Assembly: GCF_020880815.1 (NCBI RefSeq)
Contig: NZ_JAJITD010000026.1
Span: 1 to 64,000 of the forward strand
Direction of reading: 5' to 3'
Origin: Paraburkholderia sejongensis
Lineage (GTDB): Bacteria > Pseudomonadota > Gammaproteobacteria > Burkholderiales > Burkholderiaceae
Length of the DNA stretch: 64,000 nucleotides
The stretch's first letter is position 1; each line of letters begins with the position of its first letter. This document shows positions 41,889 to 49,320 of this stretch, piece after piece. A program made the position numbers and the translations under genes. The notes beneath the pieces are model-generated. The model was given only the letters and a program-made list of their open reading frames with translations. It was not told the DNA's origin and did not search any database.

Positions 41889-43016
41889 ATGTCAGCGATA
41901 TTGAACGTGCGCGCGGTGCTGCGCGACTACTGGTTGGGTGCCGACTTCAAGGCTGCATTGGAACAACTGCTTCTGGAAAACGTGAATCGCGTCCATAGCC
42001 GGACGAGAATCAGCGCCAAGCCGCTTTCGATTAAGACGCAGGAGCGCCGGACATTGGCGATCTGCAAGTCGTTTGAAGAGTTGCGCCGGAATGGCTTCTC
42101 GCTGCAATCTCCGTACTCACTGAAGCACAAGCACGTCGAGTTTCTCGTCAAGTTCTGGATCGATGCGAAACAGACAGGAGGGACGATCGAAAACAAGCTG
42201 ACGTATCTGCGAGCCCTGTGTGTGTGGATGAAGAAGCCGAATCTGATCGGCACGCTGGCGGACTATGTCGACCGCGAGCAGCACAACCTCGTACGCTCGT
42301 ACGTCGCGTTGCGAGACAAGTCGTGGGAAGGAAATGGAATCGACGCTGAAGCCAAGATCAACGAGATCGCTGTCAGTCACCCGAACGTGGCAGTGCAACT
42401 GAAACTCCAGGCGGCTTTTGGTCTTCGCGTTGAAGAGAGTTTCCTGCTTCGACCGTTGGAGGCCGTGCGTAACGACGAACTGCTTGACGTCAGCCACGGC
42501 ACAAAGGGCGGCCGTGAGCGCGTCGTGCCGATAGAACTCAAGCTTGCCGTGCTCGAGGAAGCGGCGACGCTTTCGAACCCTTATACCGGGTCAACGATCC
42601 CGCATGGATACACAAAAAAACAGTGGCGTGAACACTACTATCATGTGCTCAAAAAGCACGGTGTCACCCAGGCAGGTATAGGAGTTACGAGCCATGGTCT
42701 TCGCCACCAGTACCTACAGCAAATGTACGAGCGGATCACTGGCGTTGAGGCGCCGATCAAGCAACCCACGGAACGGGTAGACCGTGAGGCGCACAAGGCT
42801 GCGATGCAGCGCATTGTCGAGGCAGCCGGACACAGTCGCGCGACAAAGGCGAACGCTTACCTGTCAACGCATGCGGCGATGAACGCTCGAAAGAAACGTT
42901 CGATCACGCGGGATATGGCACAAGAAGCGGTGACCCGTGCCGGCGGAATAAAGTCTCATGCCGCTGTAGCGCTCGGAGTGTCGCGTCAGACTCTCTACAA
43001 GCTATTGGGCTCGTAA
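41889..43016 (+). CDS. Tyrosine recombinase (integrase) with C-terminal Fis-like HTH
   Basis: 375 residues from the ATG at 41889 (GGGGACATCAGG upstream); the frame stays open to 41781. The N-terminal SAM-like domain (about 40-140: SIKTQERRTLAICKSFEELR, IENKLTYLRALCVWMKKPNL) precedes the catalytic domain with the first Arg in AAFGLRVEESFLLRP, Lys in HGTKGGRERVVPIEL, HGLRHQYLQQMYERITG (H-x-x-R box) and Tyr in RATKANAYLSTHAAM. It resembles the integrase_1/phage_int_SAM_2 group. The last 30 residues (GIKSHAAVALGVSRQTLYKL) form an unusual extra HTH. Possible roles: multimer resolution or integration. Short repeats beyond the gene could be its sites. Confidence 0.8.
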   Translation: MSAILNVRAVLRDYWLGADFKAALEQLLLENVNRVHSRTRISAKPLSIKTQERRTLAICKSFEELRRNGFSLQSPYSLKHKHVEFLVKFWIDAKQTGGTIENKLTYLRALCVWMKKPNLIGTLADYVDREQHNLVRSYVALRDKSWEGNGIDAEAKINEIAVSHPNVAVQLKLQAAFGLRVEESFLLRPLEAVRNDELLDVSHGTKGGRERVVPIELKLAVLEEAATLSNPYTGSTIPHGYTKKQWREHYYHVLKKHGVTQAGIGVTSHGLRHQYLQQMYERITGVEAPIKQPTERVDREAHKAAMQRIVEAAGHSRATKANAYLSTHAAMNARKKRSITRDMAQEAVTRAGGIKSHAAVALGVSRQTLYKLLGS

Positions 43017-43088
43017 CGGCAGAACGCGACCGGTTCGTTTTGCGATCGTGGCGTTGCGATACCACGCGTGAAAGCCGGCTGCAGCCGA

Positions 43089-43202
43089 ACGTGTACACAC
43101 AATGTGCCGTTTTGGTCGCTGGTCTATAAACGACACAATTAAAAATCCTGTGCAATCAAAGGCGTAGGAACTTGCGCAGAAAAACGCGTTTTACGTGTAC
43201 AC
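43089..43202. repeat. Direct repeats ACGTGTACAC flanking a palindrome, 3' of the integrase
   Basis: ACGTGTACAC occurs at 43089-43098 and 43193-43202; the core GTGTACAC is self-complementary. Between them, just before the second copy, lies the palindrome AAAACGCGTTTT (43181-43192). The segment is between convergent genes and lacks coding potential; it is a candidate recombination or binding site. Confidence 0.45.
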
Positions 43203-43231
43203 GGCCGGACGGAGTCTTTAGAACGGGGCTG

Positions 43232-43372
43232 TCACTGAAAAAGCCAGTTCAGCATTGGGCTCGTCAAAGCGTGGTAGGTGAGTATGATGCCGATCGCGAG
43301 AAGCGTGAGCAGTTGCGGCACCAGCTTCTCGCGGTGGCGGTACGCGGCGCGGATGTAATCGACAGGTGACAT
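43232..43372 (-). CDS. Small single-span membrane protein, 46 residues
   Basis: Begins MSPVDYIRAAYRHREKLVPQ and contains one membrane helix (LLTLLAIGIILTYHALTS). The ATG at 43372 is preceded by CGGAGAAAAT. A TTGACT box (43443-43448) and CATACT (43422-43427) form the upstream promoter. No family recognised; one of several tiny membrane proteins in this backbone. Confidence 0.6.
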   Translation of the reverse strand: MSPVDYIRAAYRHREKLVPQLLTLLAIGIILTYHALTSPMLNWLFQ

Positions 43373-43421
43373 ATTTTCTCCGAAAGGTTGTTCGCTCACC
43401 GATGCGGCGAGAACTGATTTC

Positions 43422-43448
43422 AGTATGACGCCGCTCCCAAGAAGTCAA
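43422..43448 (-). promoter_or_regulatory. TTGACTT-family promoter
   Basis: TTGACT and CATACT 15 bp apart on the minus strand, about 50 bp before the 46-residue membrane protein. Confidence 0.5.
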
Positions 43449-43449
43449 G

Positions 43450-44118
43450 TCACCAGCGGTTGCGATCCGGGAGATCGTCGACGGCTGCCGAGACGCGTGT
43501 CTCGAACGAGCACTCCTCGTCACCGCCGGTCGCCGGAATGCGCGGAAACTGCACGGACGCCACGCCATCGATGTAGACGAAGCGTGCCATCTGCTGCAGG
43601 GTGCGGTAGCGCGCGGCGTCCTCCAGCACCGGATCGATGGGCCAGAAGTCGCGAGTCGTGATTTTCCCGTCGACGATCTTCTGAGCGAGCATCGACAGGA
43701 TCGGGCCGCGCTTCTCCCAGTCCTCCGCTGTCCGCGCGAGCAGATCAAGGACGTACGGCGCGTCGATCGGCGAGATCTCCTTGCGGACAAGATCAAGCAG
43801 GTCGCCTTCCGAAGCGGCCGGTCGATTCAGTCTCGTGTTCCAGATTTTCCCGGCTTCATCGAGCGCGGCGTGCTTGTTGTCGGTGAACGGGATCCACGGC
43901 GTCTGCATCCCGCAGTCCTCGCACAGGATGCAGCAAAGCTTCTCGGTCGGCGGCTCCGACAGAGACCGTGCTTCCATATCGTTCATCACGGGGGCGGTAC
44001 TGGCGTTGATCTGCAAAACATCGGTGGAAGGCCTGATGCGGCCCCCAATCACTCGTTGGGACCAGCCGAACGCCCAGTTGCCGCCACAGTGTGCGCAGGG
44101 GGATAGTTCATCAGTCAT
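43450..44118 (-). CDS. Lar-like zinc-ribbon protein with C-terminal extension
   Basis: 222 residues. The N-terminal part (about 8-98) has the restriction-alleviation (Lar) pattern: PCAHCGGNW, later CCILCEDCGMQTPW, then DEAGKIWNTRLNR (Lar proteins end in EAIxxWNxR). Lar lowers host type I restriction of incoming DNA; whether this protein does so is unknown. The C-terminal 120 residues (LLDLVRKEISPIDAPYVLDL, MARFVYIDGVASVQFPRIPA) are not part of known Lar proteins. Promoter candidate: TTGACG (44172-44177) and TACAAT (44151-44156). Confidence 0.6.
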   Translation of the reverse strand: MTDELSPCAHCGGNWAFGWSQRVIGGRIRPSTDVLQINASTAPVMNDMEARSLSEPPTEKLCCILCEDCGMQTPWIPFTDNKHAALDEAGKIWNTRLNRPAASEGDLLDLVRKEISPIDAPYVLDLLARTAEDWEKRGPILSMLAQKIVDGKITTRDFWPIDPVLEDAARYRTLQQMARFVYIDGVASVQFPRIPATGGDEECSFETRVSAAVDDLPDRNRW

Positions 44119-44150
44119 GGAGCTTCCGCGGGTCAGTGTATGTCGTGTGA

Positions 44151-44177
44151 ATTGTAATGTTCACTGACCGGCGTCAA
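44151..44177 (-). promoter_or_regulatory. TTGACG-N15-TACAAT promoter
   Basis: On the minus strand TTGACG and TACAAT are 15 bp apart, about 33 bp before the Lar-like start. Best -10 match of the leftward family. Confidence 0.55.
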
Positions 44178-44215
44178 TCGCATGAGATGAGAGGAAAAAG
44201 CACTGATTGCGGCGG

Positions 44216-44608
44216 TTAGGCCCGCAGGATGTCGGCGGCCCGGTTGTACGCCTCGTGAGAGAGCAGACGCAGCGGGCGCAACGACTCACAGTCGAACATC
44301 AGCCGGTAGGCGTATCCAACCGGCACAGAGAGCAGTTGCCCATTCGAGGACCGGATCGGCTTTCCCTTCAGGGCATACGGGTGCGTGCCGTCCCGCACCT
44401 TCGCCAGGACCATTCGAGCCTCGTTCTGGACCGATGGAAGGTGCTCGACGCAAGACAGATCGATCGGATCGGCTGCGGCCGATTCCGCCTTGGCGCGACG
44501 CTTGTGCTGCCGCTCGCGCGCGTGTGCCGCCTTCGCTTGCGTGATGGCGGCGCAGGTATGGCAGTACTTGCCTTTGCCCGAGTGGCCGCAGGGGAAGTTG
44601 CGCTTCAT
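44216..44608 (-). CDS. Hypothetical protein with N-terminal zinc-ribbon-like motif
   Basis: 130 residues. The start MKRNFPCGHSGKGKYCHTCA shows a C-x-H...C-x-x-C arrangement that may bind zinc, followed by a basic segment (HARERQHKRRAKAESA) and a C-terminal part (LPSVQNEARMVLAKVRDGTH, YALKGKPIRSSNGQLLSVPV). No family recognised. It shares the leftward block with the Lar-like gene. Confidence 0.6.
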   Translation of the reverse strand: MKRNFPCGHSGKGKYCHTCAAITQAKAAHARERQHKRRAKAESAAADPIDLSCVEHLPSVQNEARMVLAKVRDGTHPYALKGKPIRSSNGQLLSVPVGYAYRLMFDCESLRPLRLLSHEAYNRAADILRA

Positions 44609-44664
44609 GGTGATGTTGTCCTTGGGATAGCTGATAGCTCATTCGACCATGAAGGGTCCTTCAG

Positions 44665-44979
44665 TCAAGGGAAGGTTGGAGAGTGTTTTGACGGCTCTTT
44701 TGCCTGTTTGGCATCGAGCTCGGCCGACAGGTCGAGAATGCGCGCGTCCGCGCCCGCAAGCCTTCTCTCCAGGCGCTCTATGTGAGCCAGAGCGACGGCG
44801 TACTGGTCGGCGAGCATGGTGAGCGCCCAGAAAGGCGTGAGCGCGGCCGAGCAATCCCGGCAGGTAACGATTCCGCCGCGTGGGTCAAGGCGGATGTTGT
44901 GATGGTCGCACTCGCCGGGCCGGTGGGTGCGTTGGTCGGTAGTGACGCGCAGGCGCGCGAACGGGATGACACTGCTCAT
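44665..44979 (-). CDS. Hypothetical protein, 104 residues, zinc-ribbon plus coiled coil
   Basis: Contains CDHHNIRLDPRGGIVTCRDC, a possible two-Cys/two-His-type zinc site, followed by HIERLERRLAGADARILDLS, a short coiled coil. The pattern resembles small phage and plasmid adaptor proteins, but I know no named family. Confidence 0.5.
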   Translation of the reverse strand: MSSVIPFARLRVTTDQRTHRPGECDHHNIRLDPRGGIVTCRDCSAALTPFWALTMLADQYAVALAHIERLERRLAGADARILDLSAELDAKQAKEPSKHSPTFP

Positions 44980-45003
44980 GCGCGTGGTCGTAAAGGTAGT
45001 GAT

Positions 45004-45498
45004 TTATGGGGCGGTGGCCCGCGACCGCACCGCGGAAGCGGCGTCGGGTGGAAAAAGGGTGCGCGAGATGGTCTCGTCGCGGCGGTAATGCTGCTCGATG
45101 ATGTCGAGGTAACGACGGAATCCGTCCGTGTCGGCAGGCGCGACGCGCCCGCTGCTCGCAGTGAACCGAACGTCGGTTGGCGCGTTGGCGTGACGCTCGA
45201 TGTTGCCCAGAGCGGCCGCGTCCGGTAACCACCACCTATTCCAGCGTGTCGTGAAGTTCAGCCAGCCGCGCGTGGCCCCATCCATTTCTGCCCAGGACGC
45301 CTGAAAGTCGAGAATGGCGCCGAGTGAGCTGAAGAAGGCCATCCGCATGCCACTGTCGTTCGCGGTCGCGACGACGATCTGTTTGCGCCGCTCGTCGACG
45401 GGGTCCGTCGAGCTCGCCATGCAGAGTGCCGGGTAACTGACGTGCCAGTCGGCACCGCGCGCAACAGTGCGTTGGAGAAAGAAAGAGTTGGATTCCAC
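45004..45498 (-). CDS. Hypothetical protein, about 164 residues
   Basis: I chose the GTG at 45498 (AGGA 8 bp upstream) over the ATG at 45531, because a TTGACT/TAGGGT promoter pair (45556-45530) would place the transcript start downstream of 45531. The product (SNSFFLQRTVARGADWHVSY, MRMAFFSSLGAILDFQASWA, GWLNFTTRWNRWWLPDAAAL) is soluble and Trp-rich. No family recognised. Confidence 0.55.
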   Translation of the reverse strand: MESNSFFLQRTVARGADWHVSYPALCMASSTDPVDERRKQIVVATANDSGMRMAFFSSLGAILDFQASWAEMDGATRGWLNFTTRWNRWWLPDAAALGNIERHANAPTDVRFTASSGRVAPADTDGFRRYLDIIEQHYRRDETISRTLFPPDAASAVRSRATAP

Positions 45499-45529
45499 TG
45501 TGACGGTCCTGTTTTGAGCTAGTGTGCTC

Positions 45530-45556
45530 ACCCTATCGAAATCGTCAGCAAGTCAA
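45530..45556 (-). promoter_or_regulatory. TTGACTT-family promoter
   Basis: TTGACT (45556-45551) and TAGGGT (45535-45530) 15 bp apart on the minus strand, just inside the 3' end of the DUF1173-like gene's trailer, ahead of the 164-residue gene. Confidence 0.45.
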
Positions 45557-46767
45557 GCCGGCGCCGGAAGCGCGACCGAGGAGAGCGGCGACGGCGGTAC
45601 CCATTCAACGCATGGCTCGTTGCGTGAAGCGTACAGCGCCTGCTTCTGCAACTTGCGCGCGCGGTAGGCATCGTTTGATTCCATGCCATAGATCTCGATG
45701 GCGGTTGGGCGCGCCGTGTCCGTCAGGCGAAAGTCGGGCAGCATGTCGTCCGACTCGTCGCGGCGTAGCGGCTTGTCGAACCGCCGGCGTTCCACGACGA
45801 GACGATTCGCCATCTCGACTTCGTAGCTCGAGTCGCAGGGAATGAATGCGCGGTTGCAAAGCTGCAGCGCGAGATCGATCGCTCGCAGATTGCCGTCCTT
45901 CGTGCGTTCAACGACGAGCACGGCGACGATGCGCGCTTCAGGCTTGCCGATCATCGGCCATGCATGCCGGAAAGACCGGGCCGCATTCTCGATCAACGTC
46001 TTCGATGCATAGAACGTTTCGAAGGTCTGGCGCAACCGAATGACGAAACCGTATTTCGATGGGTCGATCGCCTTTATCTCCGCGATGATCACGCCGCGAT
46101 CCGAGGTTGTGGGAGTCGTGTGAATGCGGCCGAGGAATGCGTCGAACTCGGCCTTGATCGTCGCGATTTCGCTTTCTTCGTATCGGCGCATGACGTGAAC
46201 GACATCCTGAACAGGTTTCCCGTTCATCTTACCCTCGCCGAGCACGGCAAGGATCTGCGCGCTGCACGTTCCCCAGTTGCGCTGCGCTTCGCCGGACCAC
46301 TGGTTCAGGCGCGCTTCGTGCCAGAGGCGCTGCAGGAATCCGAGAAGGGGCGCCGATCGGCGCGTCGCGGAACGTGTGCTGTCGCTTGCCGCGCGCTCGC
46401 CTCTTACGGTACCTACGGTCCGAACGGTAAGTGAGACGTCGAGCCTCGCGTTGATACCCATCGGAGTGCTGCGAATTGCTTCGAGTTCGGACCCGGAAGA
46501 CGCTCCCGATTCCGCGGGCACGGCGAAAAAGGAGCAGGTGTCGCGGTCGTGATGAGCCCCTTCCTCCGGCCAGCGCGCCAGATGGAACAGTGCGCCGTAC
46601 CTGCGAACGACGAGCCGTAACGGCTGTCCGCCGGCGGCGGACCGGCATAGGCACTCGGCGTAGCCCGGCGACCGCTTCGCCCGTTCGAGCCGTATCGCGA
46701 AGCGCGCGGGATTGTCCTGCACGTCTTCCAGCGACGTCACCAGGCCATCGAATCGGACGTTTGTCAT
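45553..46767 (-). CDS. DUF1173-like plasmid protein
   Basis: 404 residues. The N-terminal region has the DUF1173 signatures of small cysteine- and histidine-containing motifs (AECLCRSAAGGQPLRLVVRR, LARWPEEGAHHDRDTCSFFA). The middle includes LLGFLQRLWHEARLNQWSGE; the C-terminal half has DRGVIIAEIKAIDPSKYGFV and LPDFRLTDTARPTAIEIYGM, which resemble restriction-endonuclease-like DUF1173 C-termini (EIYGM as an ExK-type strand). DUF1173 proteins are found on conjugative plasmids and ICEs; their role is unknown. It overlaps no neighbour: 3 bp separate it from the next. Confidence 0.7.
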   Translation of the reverse strand: MTNVRFDGLVTSLEDVQDNPARFAIRLERAKRSPGYAECLCRSAAGGQPLRLVVRRYGALFHLARWPEEGAHHDRDTCSFFAVPAESGASSGSELEAIRSTPMGINARLDVSLTVRTVGTVRGERAASDSTRSATRRSAPLLGFLQRLWHEARLNQWSGEAQRNWGTCSAQILAVLGEGKMNGKPVQDVVHVMRRYEESEIATIKAEFDAFLGRIHTTPTTSDRGVIIAEIKAIDPSKYGFVIRLRQTFETFYASKTLIENAARSFRHAWPMIGKPEARIVAVLVVERTKDGNLRAIDLALQLCNRAFIPCDSSYEVEMANRLVVERRRFDKPLRRDESDDMLPDFRLTDTARPTAIEIYGMESNDAYRARKLQKQALYASRNEPCVEWVPPSPLSSVALPAPA

Positions 46768-46770
46768 CGG

Positions 46771-47061
46771 TCAGTTCCGGAGGAAATCGGTTATCGAGAT
46801 GCCGTTGGCAGCGCGAAAAGCCCGCGTACCGAGCAGCTTGCTCACCTGACGAACGCTGCTGGCAAACTGGTTAAGGTGATGTTCGGTCGGGAAGCGAGCC
46901 ACTACGCGCCGCAGTATGCCGGGCGCGATGTAGTCGCGCTCCTCGACATGTCCGTCGCCAATTAGCGCGTCCATCCAGCAGTCCGGTAGGCCTGGCGCGG
47001 TGGCACCGCTGGCACCTTGTCCACGCGTTGTATCTAGGAATTCAAGGACGATTCTGGTCAT
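46771..47061 (-). CDS. Hypothetical protein, 96 residues
   Basis: Soluble protein (YIAPGILRRVVARFPTEHHL, NQFASSVRQVSKLLGTRAFR) of unknown family. Its ATG overlaps the stop of the upstream 57-residue frame (ATGA), and the DUF1173-like gene follows 3 bp downstream, so the three are probably translated as a set. Confidence 0.6.
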   Translation of the reverse strand: MTRIVLEFLDTTRGQGASGATAPGLPDCWMDALIGDGHVEERDYIAPGILRRVVARFPTEHHLNQFASSVRQVSKLLGTRAFRAANGISITDFLRN

Positions 47062-47231
47062 GGAATTTCTGCGGTACGGAGAGCGTCGCCGTGCCGGGCC
47101 ATCCGCCCGAGCGGGATGATGCGCTCGATGGTCGAAGCGTCGATAACGTGGCGCGCGCCTGTCGCGTTCTGGAATTCAAGGAAGGTCACGCCTTCGACGA
47201 CATGCTTCTGGATGAAGGTGCGCTCAAGCAC
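47058..47231 (-). CDS. Small protein, about 57 residues, start uncertain
   Basis: A minus-strand frame ending at 47058 reads VLERTFIQKHVVEGVTFLEF, QNATGARHVIDASTIERIIP and LGRMARHGDALRTAEIP, with convincing protein character. No ATG lies upstream; I place the start at the GTG at 47231, but the frame stays open to about 47260 and an unusual start (CTG/TTG) is possible. It overlaps the next gene by 4 bp. Confidence 0.5.
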   Translation of the reverse strand: MLERTFIQKHVVEGVTFLEFQNATGARHVIDASTIERIIPLGRMARHGDALRTAEIP

Positions 47232-47250
47232 GAGGCCGGGAAAGTAGCCG

Positions 47251-47322
47251 TTAGACAGCGCGCGCGCGCGTCTCGATGCAATAGCCCGTGGCGGGCTCCA
47301 ACTGATCTGTCGCCAGTCGCAT
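47251..47322 (-). CDS. Possible leader-type mini-ORF, 23 residues
   Basis: MRLATDQLEPATGYCIETRA followed by three residues and TAA. It starts 5 bp after the stop of the upstream membrane protein and ends about 20 bp before the next start. It could be a translated linker that couples the two genes, or chance. Confidence 0.3.
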   Translation of the reverse strand: MRLATDQLEPATGYCIETRARAV

Positions 47323-47327
47323 TCCGG

Positions 47328-47756
47328 TCAGGGCCGCGTGGGCTTGTGCTTCGCCCGATACGCGTCGAGGAGCGAAATGGCACCGACCGCTGTAGCGAAT
47401 GTATTAAACAGGGCGAGGGCGATCAGCCACGCTGCGCGCCGGTCGTGCGCCGCGATCTCCTGAGCGCGCTCCCGCTCGGCTACCGCAAGATTGGCGCGCT
47501 GCGCAGTCAGTGATTGGCGCAGCGCCTCTTCCGAGCGCACTTCGTGACGGGCCAGAACGCCCGAGCGAAGGTCAGGCGGCAAATCTTCGATCGCATCCGA
47601 GACGCCCGTCAGTTCCGCAACGATTGCGGTGTCGACCACAACGCCGACGGCTGCGCGTTGAGGTTGCAACTGGATCCCAGCAAGGCCGATCGTGACCGTC
47701 GACGTGAGCACGGCGATGGCGAGGATGGACAGCGTGGCGCGTTGACTGAATTTCAT
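47328..47756 (-). CDS. Membrane protein with two spans and a helical periplasmic part
   Basis: 142 residues from the ATG at 47756. A hydrophobic N-terminus (LSILAIAVLTSTVTIGLAGI) and a second span near the C-terminus (AAWLIALALFNTFATAVGAI) enclose a long helical, charged segment (LRQSLTAQRANLAVAERERA). No family recognised. The open frame extends to 47903, but the signal-like start at 47756 is more natural. Confidence 0.55.
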   Translation of the reverse strand: MKFSQRATLSILAIAVLTSTVTIGLAGIQLQPQRAAVGVVVDTAIVAELTGVSDAIEDLPPDLRSGVLARHEVRSEEALRQSLTAQRANLAVAERERAQEIAAHDRRAAWLIALALFNTFATAVGAISLLDAYRAKHKPTRP

Positions 47757-47948
47757 GATGACCGATGTTGTCGGTGCCGCGAGGGCGGCACTGCTCGCTA
47801 TTTTCAGGCGAACGCCCTTCTCACGGCCGGACAAAGGGACCGGAAAAACCGGACCATTCAACCTGTTCAATGCCGATAGTTTGAAAGCGTGATGTAAATG
47901 CATGGCTGGAAAGAGATAGCAAAATTGCCACCATTCCCGGGATAGGTC

Positions 47949-47965
47949 CGTAACGCGTTAAACGA
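47949..47965. promoter_or_regulatory. Candidate operator CCGTAACGCGTTAAACG (copy 2)
   Basis: Differs from 11051-11067 at one position (A for C). It contains the palindrome TAACGCGTTA and lies in the divergent gap between the leftward membrane protein gene and the rightward methyltransferase unit. Confidence 0.45.
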
Positions 47966-48040
47966 TGGCGGAACTTGCCCTTGAAGGGCGGTTGCTCCGC
48001 AGCGTCAGAGGCATCGGCCGCGTTCGAGTCCGGTGTCGCA

Positions 48041-48077
48041 GTTATCCACAAGTTTGTCCCCCGAAAGTGGGGATAAC
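48041..48077. promoter_or_regulatory. Inverted pair of DnaA-box-like 9-mers
   Basis: TTATCCACA (48042-48050), a perfect match to the DnaA-box consensus, faces a one-mismatch box TTATCCCCA on the other strand (48068-48076). Together they form an inverted repeat GTTATCC/GGATAAC. It could be part of a plasmid origin or a DnaA-controlled promoter. No replication-initiator gene is nearby, so the origin call is tentative. Confidence 0.45.
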
Positions 48078-48148
48078 TCTGAGCGGGCCGGGGAAAGAGG
48101 CTAGGCGAAATCGCCGTCATTCGACCGCGCCGAGGAGCCTACGCGCCG

Positions 48149-48185
48149 TATCGTTCTCACATCAACCGCGCACACGCGCATCGAC
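48149..48185 (+). promoter_or_regulatory. Rightward hairpin-ATCGAC leader, copy 4
   Basis: TATCGT (48149-48154), 13 bp, hairpin GCGC-ACAC-GCGC (48168-48179), ATCGACCAC; 85 bp before the methyltransferase-like start at 48271. Confidence 0.55.
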
Positions 48186-48270
48186 CACGGCATCCACTGC
48201 CAATCTTTTCAATCCCGTAGGGGCACAAGCTCCTATGGGCGCGTGCTCGTCCTACTCATCTGGACATCAT

Positions 48271-49257
48271 ATGAGCCGCAAGAGCGCAGAGCGCAAACAT
48301 GAGCAAACCGGTGACGCGCATCAGAAGAACTTCGTCGCCCTGATTAAACGTTTCAGCTATGGACATCACACGCACACGGTGTTTTCGGACTTCGTGGAGA
48401 TGTGCGCTCTTAGCATCAGCAACAGCGTTGACCTGAAGCAGTTCGAGCCGCGCGAGAAGCGCTATCTCGAAATCATCGCGAAGTATTCCCCAACGGAGCA
48501 GGCTCTCTTTCCCCAGATGCTCGGCGAGCTCACGCTGTCATTCGAGCATCGGGTTGAGATGATGCGGAAAGCCGGTGGGACAGGCGTCGGGTTGGCCGGG
48601 CTGACCGATGTGCTCGGTGAAACGTACATGATGCTGGAGCTTGGCAACTCGCGGGCAGGTCAGTTCTTTACGCCTTATCACGTCAGTCGCATGATGGCGA
48701 TGATGACCATCGGAGACGGCGGTCCGGCAGTTCGGGAGCACGGTTTCATCCGTGTTCAGGAGCCGGCCTGCGGCGCTGGTGGCATGGTCGTCGCAGTGGC
48801 GGAATCGCTTCACGACGCCGGGCACAACTATCAGCAGGCGATGCATGCTACGTGCGTGGATATCGACCCCTGCTGTGTGCACATGGCTTACGTGCAGTTG
48901 GCCTTGCTTCACATTCCTGCTGTAATTGTCCACGGCAATGCCTTGACTCTCGATGTCTGGGGGACGTGGTACACGCCCGCACACATTCTGGGAGGATGGA
49001 GCTGGAAGCTGCGCCGCCGGGAAGCTGAAGCTGCTGCGGCCGAGGCGATTGGAGCAGTGCCCGTGGAAGCTCGTGCGCCTGCGTCCGCCGAACGACTAGA
49101 CGTGCCGGAAGCGGTTGAGCCGGGAATCGATACGGAAGGTGACGTGGCCATCGCCGAAGAAATCGAAGCAGCGCACGCCGCTTTCGACTTCGATGTCGTG
49201 CAGGCTGAACCGTCTGTAAAGCTTTTCGCGAAGATCGACCAGCTAGCGCTGTTCTAA
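48271..49257 (+). CDS. N6-adenine DNA methyltransferase-like protein (HsdM fold), catalytic motif not evident
   Basis: 328 residues from the ATG at 48271. The Rossmann-type SAM site is clear: GETYMMLELGNSRAGQFFTP (motif X-like region, about 115-134) and VQEPACGAGGMVVAVAESL (motif I, about 164-182), then ATCVDIDPCCVHMAYVQLAL (motif II) and AVIVHGNALTLDVWG (motif III-like). The motif IV NPPY/F expected next is absent: the sequence continues WYTPAHILGGWSWKLRRREA into a Glu/Ala-rich tail. It may bind SAM or DNA without methylating, or use a variant motif. No restriction subunit or specificity protein is in the window. Confidence 0.72.
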   Translation: MSRKSAERKHEQTGDAHQKNFVALIKRFSYGHHTHTVFSDFVEMCALSISNSVDLKQFEPREKRYLEIIAKYSPTEQALFPQMLGELTLSFEHRVEMMRKAGGTGVGLAGLTDVLGETYMMLELGNSRAGQFFTPYHVSRMMAMMTIGDGGPAVREHGFIRVQEPACGAGGMVVAVAESLHDAGHNYQQAMHATCVDIDPCCVHMAYVQLALLHIPAVIVHGNALTLDVWGTWYTPAHILGGWSWKLRRREAEAAAAEAIGAVPVEARAPASAERLDVPEAVEPGIDTEGDVAIAEEIEAAHAAFDFDVVQAEPSVKLFAKIDQLALF

Positions 49258-49320
49258 TTTCCTTAACCGTTCGGGGCCCGATCCCGTACGGGACGGGTTT
49301 CCGGCAATGGAGAACCCGTT

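Noticed and set aside
44642..44668. A further TTGACT box near the 130-residue gene
   Set aside because: It overlaps the stop codon of the upstream gene and has no -10-like hexamer at 15-17 bp, so I did not count it in the promoter family.
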